The translations under genes and the position numbers were made by a program. A stretch of 64,000 bases of DNA from the NCBI GenBank assembly GCA_905220665.1, contig CAJNAR010000161.1, forward strand, positions 62,001 to 126,000, read 5' to 3'. Each line of letters opens with the position of its first letter. The stretch's first letter is position 1. The notes beneath the pieces are model-generated. The model did not search any database. It saw only the letters and a program-made list of their open reading frames with translations, and had not been told where the DNA came from. The stretch comes from Albugo candida. Lineage: Eukaryota; Oomycota; Peronosporomycetes; Albuginales; Albuginaceae. Positions 1 through 8,980 of the stretch are shown here, in pieces.

Positions 1-995
1 TGAAAGATGTTGGAAGAGTAATAGAAAACAGCATTGATTCCTGACAATTGCTGAGCTGCCGAACACGCCAATGCGATGCAAAGCTGCCGTTTGTACACTT
101 GCAGGATGCTGGAAATCGGCATTTTACGTGTTGGAGACTTGAGCGTTTGCGTGGCCTCACTTCCGACAGGACGGCTTCCCACACTGACATCCATATGTTC
201 GGTCTCGTTATCGGAATGACCGCTTCCTGACGCGACCCACGACATTGCAGTGGTGACATTCTCGGTCCCAAACAACTTTGCAAGCACCTGATGCGTCTCA
301 TAATACCTCGAATTGCCAAGAAGCCACGACGGGCTTTGTATCAACCACAACGGCCCGAGCGTCAATTGCAGCATTCCCAATACGAATGGAAAGCCTGCAT
401 TCAATCGAGCGCCAAATTGGTTGTCATTAAAGTACATTGTCGCTGCTACAAGCAGAATCCCAGTGACAATCGCACATTGGATGCAAGACGCCAGCGTTCC
501 ACGTAAATGAGGTGGCGCTATTTCGCTCAAATAGCTTCCGAGCACAGCCGTTCCTGTTCCCGACGCAATTCCAGCGATGAATCGACCGATAATAAACATC
601 CAACTATCGAGTGCCAAGGCCTGAAGTGCAGCACCAAGCATCATGATCGCAGCATTCCACAACAGGGTTTTACGTCGTCCATACGTATCGGCCGGGTATC
701 CCGAGCATACACTTCCAAGCATCCCGCCAAGAATCCAAGCATTCACCATAAGTATCCATACAAGCTTGGAATGTCCCGGGAAGAGAACACATGTTCCCGG
801 CTCGATAGGCTTTGTCCGACACTGTATATCGTCGTGATACGTTGTGGAATTGAGCTGTGTTGTCGACCATCCAAATTGGAACGCTTGTAGCAGAGCAATT
901 CCAGCAGCGAAATACAAAAGCTTTCGAGGTCGTACTTGAGCGCTCGGTACGGCAATCCATTCCTCTGAATGTTCCATCCCGCACTCTCGAGGCAT
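1..995 (-). CDS. MFS sugar transporter (GLUT-like), 3' end beyond the window
   Basis: Reading the minus strand from about 995 to the left edge gives one uninterrupted frame of roughly 330 codons. It carries the hallmarks of major-facilitator sugar porters: a loop 2 motif PADTYGRRKT after a glycine-rich helix (GGMLGSVCSGY), the helix 4/5 stretch GRFIAGIASGTGTAVLGSYLSE, the following APPHLRGTL, and the helix 7 signature QQLSGINAVFYYSS near the edge. The family usually has about 480-550 residues and 12 helices, so helices 1 to 7 are present here. Two in-frame ATGs are possible, at 995 and 977; I took the upstream one. The protein should import hexoses across the plasma membrane by proton symport or facilitated diffusion; the substrate cannot be told. 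It runs in the same direction as the methyltransferase gene upstream, with about 135 bp between them. Confidence 0.9.
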   Translation of the reverse strand, partial: MPRECGMEHSEEWIAVPSAQVRPRKLLYFAAGIALLQAFQFGWSTTQLNSTTYHDDIQCRTKPIEPGTCVLFPGHSKLVWILMVNAWILGGMLGSVCSGYPADTYGRRKTLLWNAAIMMLGAALQALALDSWMFIIGRFIAGIASGTGTAVLGSYLSEIAPPHLRGTLASCIQCAIVTGILLVAATMYFNDNQFGARLNAGFPFVLGMLQLTLGPLWLIQSPSWLLGNSRYYETHQVLAKLFGTENVTTAMSWVASGSGHSDNETEHMDVSVGSRPVGSEATQTLKSPTRKMPISSILQVYKRQLCIALACSAAQQLSGINAVFYYSSNIF

Positions 996-1130
996 TCGTA
1001 TCAAAACGAGAGGTGAAGAGTGGCAATGGATCTCATTCTCATTGCGACAAAAACCCGTTGCGTTCGACAGTTGAGGTCTTTATCTTTGTGTTTGTATCAA
1101 AGTGTCTCAGTGGACAACCGACGAGCATTA

Positions 1131-4100
1131 TCAATTCATTCGACCGACACAATTGGGAGCCCCGCAATCACATCGAAGCGCTTCCTCCTCAATAGGGAAT
1201 TTATAGTCGTACGTGATCTCTTCTCCGGCCATAATGTGTCGTTTTGCAAAGATGAGAATTTTCTTCTTATCATTTTCCACAGTCACACTTCGAGCAAACG
1301 CTTTTGGATCGCAGGAATGATTGATGAAGCGTGCGAGATTGCCTGTTGTGGTCGCATCGATGATTGTTGTGGCATCCAAACGGAATAAATAACAGCTTCC
1401 AACGCCCATTTCTTCATACAGCGCTTCCCTCACATCCGCTACTTGCTGGGAAATCAATTCCCCTTGATACTCGACGATTGCTTGACCCTCACTGAGCGCT
1501 TCTTTCGTGAACAGACCGTACCCGTGGATCGCCGATTTGCATACTTGGAGACGATCTTCAAATGGTCGACGTCGAAGTTCGCGGTATTGCATTGCCATTG
1601 GAAGATGTTCGATATCCATCATCACGCCAGAGCCTGAGGCTGATGCTGTTGCTTGTGGTATAGCATTCGAACTCGCTTGGATCGCGCCTGCATGGACAAT
1701 GAGTTTATCTGACGCCAATGTCGTCTGTTTTGCTCCAAAAGAGCGTGAAACGTGTGCATGAGCGCCTGCGTGTTTCCCTCCAGTGACAGCTAATCCATCC
1801 GTTCGAGCAGCGCCTGTGGATGACAATGCTCGATGCTCCAGTGAGAAAAGTGTTTGGACCATTTCCATTGCGCTTTTCATTGCCGTCGATGTCGGTAACA
1901 CATATGCAAATTCGTACAATTTGGAATTTACTTTGGGTGCCCAAAATCGATGACTTGGAATCGCAGTTGTCGCTGCGGATGGAAGCATTTCAATCTCACG
2001 GGCGATTTCACGTCGTCCAAATCCGAAAAACTCGTCTCCACGCAGTCGATACGTTTTCCCAATGCGTTTGTACAGCTGTTCCACAGCATGTTGCGCGGAA
2101 AACGCCTCGATACGACAGGTGGGATCATCGGATGGTACCATTACAAACAGCGGTCGGAGGAGTGCCTGAGGCTCTTTATCGGCGTGTGGACGGATCGTGC
2201 ATTCATACAGACATCGCTTGTACGGCGTACTGCTCCAAAAGATGCGCGTGCTTCGAAATCCAAGCGGGAAAATGGATGTTTCCGAGTGGAAATTCGGATT
2301 TCCAATGACAATGTTTCCGAGTGAGTGAACAGTAAGTGTTCCAATGCGATAACAAATCGTTTGCGTGGTGTAAAGCGTTTGTAGAATCTGTTTGGAATCG
2401 ATGGTCGTCGGGTACACTGCCGAATCCATTCGCACTTTACCGATCTCCGCATTTGGATCCACGCGATTGCCAACGCACGCTTCCGCATGCGTCGATTCCG
2501 GGCACCATACATTCCACGCGGAAGAGAAGACACAGCCGGCGCGTACAGCACATGGAAAATGGTACTGACGAGGACATCGGGTCGCTGCACAGACAATAGA
2601 GGCGCCAGTGTGTCCACAGACTTGACATCGATTGTGTCGACTTTTACTTCGCGCGTGGGCACACTTTACAATGAGTCTCAGAATCGGATCGTACGAAGTT
2701 CCATGGGCCCATAACGCGCAAAACAAATGCGTCCAAAGCTCCACATCCGCGAGGTACAAAAGCCTTCCACAAGTCGATTCATCGCCGATACGCGCACACA
2801 ACGCACAAGCGCGTGTTTCCACACACGACAGCGGAGCAATATGTCGTTCAGGCTCTTTGGGTACGTTTTTACGAGCAGATCGACGTGCATACTGACTTTT
2901 GATCATTTGGATATCATTTTCAAGTGATAGAGCGATTTCTTTGGAACGTAATGCGTCGAGAACGTCCGAGGAGAGGTTCCGATTCGTAGGCTTTCGATCG
3001 ACTGGAATTCCGAGCACATGTAACACCACAGGTGTGAGCGGTGGATGGCCGTACAAAAGACGCGCACACGCAATCAATGCCGCACAACTGGCAGCTTGTG
3101 AGACGATTGTGGCCATCGCATCGGGCGGATGTGCTTGTAATCCATGCAACGAGTACACTTGCTCGTGTTTCCGCGTCTTTCGACGTTCGGAAGCACGAGG
3201 ACCACGTGCGTATCGTTTGAATCGAATGTATCGACTCGCTTTGGCGTAAAGCCATTGCGGTACCCGATGAATCGCGCGTTGCGTGGTGTTCTCCAATGCG
3301 AGTTTTGTGAGACATTGCTCGCCGAGACGAAGAATGTACAGGTAGATCGCGATATGAGCCTGACAGTGTTTCCATCGACGCATACGAGCGACCTGTTCTC
3401 TGGCGTGTTTCCATTGCGTGTGGCAGGATCGACGGATTGCTTGGGTGTCTGCGACAGCAACAGAGAGTTTCCAACGCTTTCTCTGTTCCTCCAGCGAGCC
3501 ATTGGGTGCATTTAAATGCGATCGATTCTTTTTCCGGCAGTGGGGACACACGTACAACGCATTCCGATCGCATGTGAGGGACGGATACGTCTCTGTGACG
3601 AGAGGATCGCATGTCGGATGCATCCATCGATCACATACGTCACATTGAATCAACGCATCGTTGTGATCCCATTTCTCCATACAAATTGGACATTTGTCAG
3701 TCGTACGCTTTTTCTTTGTGAATTGTCGCGTACTTTGTTGTATCCATTGCTGCTGACGTTCACAACACTGCAGGCAGAGATCAGAGACGAAGCTGTACGT
3801 GTTGGAAGCCCCGGGCGTTTGGCATTGTTTGCATTCGACGCATTGACCGCAATACACAGTTGTGACCGTGTCGAGACGTAAGAAAGCGTGGGCTTTTCGA
3901 GCTTGTTCCGAGTTGATTGGAGGGTCCATACACGTTTTATGAGCGCCTTTGCCGCATTTTGGACACGTGAGAACGCCTTCTCTCTTGTGACACACGCGAC
4001 ATTCGATACAATTGGGGCAATAGAACACATTCGATCGATTCCAAGCGCAAGCATCCGATATGACGCAAAATGTATGGACGGCCTGAGCGCAATCCGCACA

Positions 4101-7100
4101 GAAAACAAGCGTACCGTTTGGATCGGAGCTCGCACAAACCACACAGAGATCCAGCCACGCATACGTGTGTGCAAACGATCGCGTCCATCGCATGACAATG
4201 AGATTCTCTTCCGTTTCCCACAGAGAAATACGCACAGGTCGTAAGTCTGTCTGAAGAGTCCATTTCCTCGCCAAAGTCGACGTCGAATCGCTACGATCGT
4301 GTTGGATTGTTTCTTGTGGTTTTTGTGTCGGTGTGTGTTGGACAATTTGACTTTCGTGGCGGTGGAGAAGCGCTCTTTTGATTGCGGAATTTGGCGGTAA
4401 TTGACGTTGTGCTGCCTGTAGCATCACTGTCAGATATTTATCGCCATAGGAATGTTCCGTGCCAAAACATCGACGTGCGAGCTTCAATCCTTTGCCGTAA
4501 AAGCGCCAGGCTTCCCGCCAAATCCAGAAATCATTCTCCTTGGAATTGAATGTCACTGCATTGAAGCAAATGAGCTCAAAGTCGTCTTGAAGCGCTCGGA
4601 ATTGGGTGTCGACATATCGTTCTGCGGTCAGTACTTTGTGTTGCATTGTCGCCACATCCATCGGCTCTTTGATGATCTCAAAATAAGACGCTGGTGCGAT
4701 TTCGCGTGTCACGGGACTGGAAAACACTTGGAGTTTGTCTTGTTGTGCGAGCTTTTTGATAAAGCCCAATGCGATCACTTGGCGGCATCGGAGGCATTGG
4801 AAATGTTGCCAGTCCGTTGGTGAGGTGTCAAATGTCAATTCACTTGCGATCTCTTCCGATAGTTTCGCATCGGGCGCGTTGGAAGCCCACAGATCGATTG
4901 TTGGGATTGGGATTCCATTCACGGGGAAGGAGAATGCTTTTTCCATTGCTTCTTTCAACGCAAATTGAGCTTCTGCATGCGCATCACACTGTCTGAATGG
5001 AAGAAGCGATGTCTCTGTATGTTGCCTCCCTTCGCATTCGGGATGAATGTATCGTCGACACGTCGAGCAGGAGAGTAAGGAGAGCTCTTTTCGTGGTGTG
5101 AGAGCGTTGAGAATGCGATAACAAACGCTGCAGAATTGATCCGTGCGGTACAAAGGCTCACAAGCGGCACAGAGAGATACGATTGCGAGTGGAAGTCGCC
5201 AACGAATCCATATTTCCTCGTCACGGCTTTGATTGCATCCAGCACAAACATCACATTCCGCGCAGATAAATGGCAATGAGACGCTCTCCAACTCGCTGTG
5301 GTCGTAAGGATCTCGGATTACGATGGAATTCACGTATGGAGGATCCGTACAAGTCGCATGGAAGTTGTGTTTGCATCGCTGACACGAAACAAGCGATTCA
5401 TTCGGGTTCATGGATGGAAGTCGACAGCTCGCACAAAGCTTTTGATCGCTCTCTGCCAGTGAATGAGGATCCACCGCTACCAATTGTGCGCTCAATTGCG
5501 TGTGGGCGATACGCGCACACGTTCGCTCACTTGAAAGTGTGAATTCACGTGAAGAAGCGTCGTATTCCGTCACTTGAGACCAATGCATTGCGTCCTGAGA
5601 GAGCCTCACTTTTGCGTGAAGAAGCATTTCGGGGAAGCGAATCGCAGTCTTTCGACAGGCAATCAGTGCGTGTTGTTGTGTACGCAATTGTTCCTTCTGA
5701 ACGAATGCATCAAACGGAGAAGATGGAAGCGAGTTGTACGGCCGACAGACGGCTTTGGGGACGTAATGTACCGCTCCACGAGGACGTGCATCTTCACCAC
5801 AGAGCAATTGGACGAGAAAGAACGCTTCGGCTTTACTGAATTCATCGGAAAGGATATGTTGCGCCCATTTGTTGGCGTGCAACAAACGAGCAAGGAAACG
5901 ATCAGAATCTCTGTCAATTTCGATCAGAGGATCCTTTCGAGGATACAGCACAGGAAGGGAGTCCAAAGGCAGTGATTGACGTACGCCGTCCGCGAACACA
6001 ACCTCAAACATCTTTGATTCCGTGCAGGATGCCACGTATCCTTGGAGCCACACGCGATCGATCGGAGAGAATATCAACACAATGCTTCCCAAAAAGCGAT
6101 TTCCAGTGAGTTGCACGCTTGCAGGACGTTCCATTGGGTATGGCACTTGCGTGTGGGTGTGTGTCTCTAACCGCTTTCCAAATATTTCCATTGCTAACAA
6201 CATTTGTTTCGAGTAGCGAAAACGTTTGCGCTTCCGACTTCGTTTCATTCGTTTGAGACACGTGAGACAAAACCACGGCGAGCAAGGTGGAGTAGTAGCA
6301 TTTGTATCGAGCGCTCGAGCGAGCATCACGCCACATGCAGCTTCTGTTTGGCGATCCGAGTATTCCTTATCGTCAACATGGAGCGAGGTATCCGTCCAGG
6401 AACCCTTTCCAACGATCAAATGATACGTTTGCTGGCAATCATCACACGTTATAGGAACATGACTGCGCTCTTCCAATGTGTGAGGCTCTCGGGAAGGTCG
6501 GAATGCCGATGTGAGACTCGTTGCGATTGATTTCTCAGTGCACTCATTTGGAGTCATATGAATGGCTTCATGATCGCCGACAAGTCCGTGCGTGAGGTTG
6601 AGAGAGCTATTGTTCAGCGACACGAAGCGCTCGTTTGTCGGGTCAGCGGGGAGACTTTCGCGTACGACAACCGGTTGTGGCCACTGAATGGGTGTTTCGA
6701 CTTTGACGACGTGGCGTTTACTGTTTGGTTTCTTTGCGATGCGTTTGACGGATTCCGTGCGAGCTTTCCGCTGTTTGAGATGAAATACTGATTTCCGAAG
6801 TCGTTTCAGGTCGCTTGGTGTCTCTATGAACGGTGTTTTCATGCAATGGATACATTCCCAGCGTCCTGCTTCATCGTGGCTCAGTGCTTGTGGAGAGATA
6901 CAAAAAGACCCGCGACATCGACTGCAGTTTTGGAGCGTTTGTTTCGAATCTTTCAGCTTGAGAGTTACTGGAACAACTTGGCCGATGATCTGTTGAGCGA
7001 TAAAGCCTTCTTTCTGATTGCTGGACGCAAGTTGACGGTACACGCAGTCTGCGCAAAAAATCAATGTTTTCGTTGCATGTTGGAGCCATTCTCTCCATTG

Positions 7101-7928
7101 CATTTCATTTTTGGAGCTATTGGAGCGCTCTGATGTTCGGTATTTGACCTTTTTACGATGCGACGGAGTGGTGACATTGCGCTGTTTTTGTTCCAAAAGT
7201 TGAGCGTGCGCTTTCCATTGAGGCCCAATCTGATTCATGATCTGATTCGGCCATAGTTGACTTCTTTCATGAAACCAGCGGTGGAAACAACGGGTGTGGA
7301 CGATTTCAGCTTCACAATGGATACATAGTGTTTGCTGGTCGCTGCTGAGTCGAAATTGGTGGCAGCAAGAGCACTTTTGGATGAATTGCTGGATTTCGGA
7401 GTCTGAGTGCGGAGAATATAATGGAGTATCTGATTCTTTTTCTGATTCTTTTTCTGATTCCAGGGAAAAATTGGCTTTTTTTACGAGGTTGTCTGTCTCC
7501 TTGACGCCCCATGGCTCCTTTGATTGAATTGATACGTTTTCGACGGTCTCCATTTTTGTAAAAGCCGCAGATTGTCCGTTTGATTCTGATTCTGCACCTG
7601 CATGTGAATCTGAGTCTGATACTTCCTGAGTTTGTTCATTGGCGATGTAAGCAGCGAGAGGTATTACAAGGGAATCCCCCAAATCATTGTTTGAAGGACT
7701 GCAATTGTAGCAGGTGAATGTTTTCGTTTCGAATTTGTCGCCGAATGAGTTCTTTAAGCCAGCCAAACGCTCATCACATTGCGTGTGATAATATCCATTG
7801 CATTTGCTGCATCTGCTGACAGCCAAAGGAGATGAGAATGAGTAGGGTAGCGTATTACTATTCGAGGAAGTATCTCCATCGGCTGCAAATAGAAATGTGT
7901 CTTTACATCGGACGCAAATGAAGCGCAT
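1131..7928 (-). CDS. MLL/Trithorax-type histone H3K4 methyltransferase with Tudor-like, PHD, bromo, FYRN/FYRC and SET domains
   Basis: A single intronless frame of 2265 codons starting at ATG 7928 (the frame opens one GTG codon earlier). Domains in order: Cys-rich zinc fingers in the first 560 residues; a Tudor-like segment about 610-665 (IDRVWLQGYVASC, VVFADGVRQSLPLDSLP); PHD fingers about 832-965; a bromodomain about 1065-1155 (KEPMDVATM, CFNAVTFN); a further PHD cluster about 1262-1470; an extended PHD finger upstream of 1863; FYRN about 1862-1915 (GTLTVHSLGNIV, FPLGFRS) and FYRC about 1930-1985 (FFGFGRREIAREIEMLPSA); and a SET domain over the last 147 residues with GYG, NHSCDP and EITYDY motifs, then post-SET CDCGAPNC. 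All SAM-binding and zinc residues of an active SET enzyme are visible. It should methylate histone H3 lysine 4 in a COMPASS-like nuclear complex and bind modified histone tails. It shares the 7.9-9.0 kb spacer with a divergent gene. Confidence 0.93.
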   Translation of the reverse strand: MRFICVRCKDTFLFAADGDTSSNSNTLPYSFSSPLAVSRCSKCNGYYHTQCDERLAGLKNSFGDKFETKTFTCYNCSPSNNDLGDSLVIPLAAYIANEQTQEVSDSDSHAGAESESNGQSAAFTKMETVENVSIQSKEPWGVKETDNLVKKANFSLESEKESEKESDTPLYSPHSDSEIQQFIQKCSCCHQFRLSSDQQTLCIHCEAEIVHTRCFHRWFHERSQLWPNQIMNQIGPQWKAHAQLLEQKQRNVTTPSHRKKVKYRTSERSNSSKNEMQWREWLQHATKTLIFCADCVYRQLASSNQKEGFIAQQIIGQVVPVTLKLKDSKQTLQNCSRCRGSFCISPQALSHDEAGRWECIHCMKTPFIETPSDLKRLRKSVFHLKQRKARTESVKRIAKKPNSKRHVVKVETPIQWPQPVVVRESLPADPTNERFVSLNNSSLNLTHGLVGDHEAIHMTPNECTEKSIATSLTSAFRPSREPHTLEERSHVPITCDDCQQTYHLIVGKGSWTDTSLHVDDKEYSDRQTEAACGVMLARALDTNATTPPCSPWFCLTCLKRMKRSRKRKRFRYSKQMLLAMEIFGKRLETHTHTQVPYPMERPASVQLTGNRFLGSIVLIFSPIDRVWLQGYVASCTESKMFEVVFADGVRQSLPLDSLPVLYPRKDPLIEIDRDSDRFLARLLHANKWAQHILSDEFSKAEAFFLVQLLCGEDARPRGAVHYVPKAVCRPYNSLPSSPFDAFVQKEQLRTQQHALIACRKTAIRFPEMLLHAKVRLSQDAMHWSQVTEYDASSREFTLSSERTCARIAHTQLSAQLVAVDPHSLAESDQKLCASCRLPSMNPNESLVSCQRCKHNFHATCTDPPYVNSIVIRDPYDHSELESVSLPFICAECDVCAGCNQSRDEEIWIRWRLPLAIVSLCAACEPLYRTDQFCSVCYRILNALTPRKELSLLSCSTCRRYIHPECEGRQHTETSLLPFRQCDAHAEAQFALKEAMEKAFSFPVNGIPIPTIDLWASNAPDAKLSEEIASELTFDTSPTDWQHFQCLRCRQVIALGFIKKLAQQDKLQVFSSPVTREIAPASYFEIIKEPMDVATMQHKVLTAERYVDTQFRALQDDFELICFNAVTFNSKENDFWIWREAWRFYGKGLKLARRCFGTEHSYGDKYLTVMLQAAQRQLPPNSAIKRALLHRHESQIVQHTPTQKPQETIQHDRSDSTSTLARKWTLQTDLRPVRISLWETEENLIVMRWTRSFAHTYAWLDLCVVCASSDPNGTLVFCADCAQAVHTFCVISDACAWNRSNVFYCPNCIECRVCHKREGVLTCPKCGKGAHKTCMDPPINSEQARKAHAFLRLDTVTTVYCGQCVECKQCQTPGASNTYSFVSDLCLQCCERQQQWIQQSTRQFTKKKRTTDKCPICMEKWDHNDALIQCDVCDRWMHPTCDPLVTETYPSLTCDRNALYVCPHCRKKNRSHLNAPNGSLEEQRKRWKLSVAVADTQAIRRSCHTQWKHAREQVARMRRWKHCQAHIAIYLYILRLGEQCLTKLALENTTQRAIHRVPQWLYAKASRYIRFKRYARGPRASERRKTRKHEQVYSLHGLQAHPPDAMATIVSQAASCAALIACARLLYGHPPLTPVVLHVLGIPVDRKPTNRNLSSDVLDALRSKEIALSLENDIQMIKSQYARRSARKNVPKEPERHIAPLSCVETRACALCARIGDESTCGRLLYLADVELWTHLFCALWAHGTSYDPILRLIVKCAHARSKSRHNRCQVCGHTGASIVCAATRCPRQYHFPCAVRAGCVFSSAWNVWCPESTHAEACVGNRVDPNAEIGKVRMDSAVYPTTIDSKQILQTLYTTQTICYRIGTLTVHSLGNIVIGNPNFHSETSIFPLGFRSTRIFWSSTPYKRCLYECTIRPHADKEPQALLRPLFVMVPSDDPTCRIEAFSAQHAVEQLYKRIGKTYRLRGDEFFGFGRREIAREIEMLPSAATTAIPSHRFWAPKVNSKLYEFAYVLPTSTAMKSAMEMVQTLFSLEHRALSSTGAARTDGLAVTGGKHAGAHAHVSRSFGAKQTTLASDKLIVHAGAIQASSNAIPQATASASGSGVMMDIEHLPMAMQYRELRRRPFEDRLQVCKSAIHGYGLFTKEALSEGQAIVEYQGELISQQVADVREALYEEMGVGSCYLFRLDATTIIDATTTGNLARFINHSCDPKAFARSVTVENDKKKILIFAKRHIMAGEEITYDYKFPIEEEALRCDCGAPNCVGRMN

Positions 7929-8980
7929 CACACTCGATCATATCCCGAAAAAATGTGTTGGAGCGTTTTGAATGGTTTGGTTGTTAGGACGTTAAAGTAG
8001 GCGCAAGTCCCCAAGTTTAGGCCAACCTTTTTCGGACTCGGAGACAAAGTGTCAAAAGAAAAGACTGGATGGATACTGGATAGCATCCTTTTCTATATTT
8101 GCGTAACGACGTTAGAGAGTCTAGGGTGTTGTGTGCGCACGAAGTAGTAGAGTTAGGAAAGGCGGTTCTGTTAAGCTAATAGTGCGTATAGAGACGCGAG
8201 GAAAGCCTCGTGAATGGCTCTGAACTTTATTATCGTACGATTGTTATGAAGCAGCTGTAAGTGCTATGATGAATTGTATCTATCCCACTTTGGATGCAGG
8301 GCATTTCGCGTCGATTTTGTGTGTGTACGGGTAGGGATAGAAAGATGGTAAATTGATATACGACAACTTTACTACCAGGCACTTTCTTTGTGTCACACCT
8401 TGCTTCCAAGCGTTGTGGTAGCAATATAAACAAGACTCAGAAACTTTGATCCGACGAATTCACAAAAGGCGTCGGTTTCCGAGAGACGTATTCCAATTTA
8501 AGTCTCTTTGTACCAAATTAACTTCTTAATCGAACATTCTTGAAACACAATTATTTCCGTTCCTCGGCCGTTGTGTTGAACTGCTCAAAGATTCATCTTT
8601 ACTGCTTCAAGCCGTATTGTACTATAGAATGTTAGAAGTCGCTATCTAAATTCTGTGAAAAAGACACGAAGAAAGCAAAGGAGATGCTCCTTCTTCGATT
8701 TTATTCACTTCATCCATAATTAGAGAAACTTGTCGAAAAAAATACTGCGTGATGAGACACCGTGAACGAATCCTTTCCAAAAAGATATGATGCGATCAGT
8801 TGTCACACGAAATATTCCAATTATCGCTGAGACGAAAGTAACTGTTCAGGTAACCAACATTCCGCATCTCGGTACGAATGCGATAGAAATTGACTCTTTT
8901 CGGTTCTCTGAACTGTTAATCATCAAGTCGTAACGAGCAGAACAAAGATATAATTTGAACTAGCACACACAATTGCTTGC
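7929..8980. other. Intergenic spacer between divergent genes
   Basis: About 1.05 kb separating the start of the methyltransferase gene (minus) from the start of the 7TM-cyclase-like gene (plus), so both promoters must lie here. I see no convincing ORF, tRNA, repeat or recognisable promoter consensus in it. Confidence 0.6.

Noticed and set aside
670..1026. 118-codon minus-strand ORF near the left end
   Set aside because: It is in a different frame from the sugar transporter, whose frame contains all conserved transporter motifs.
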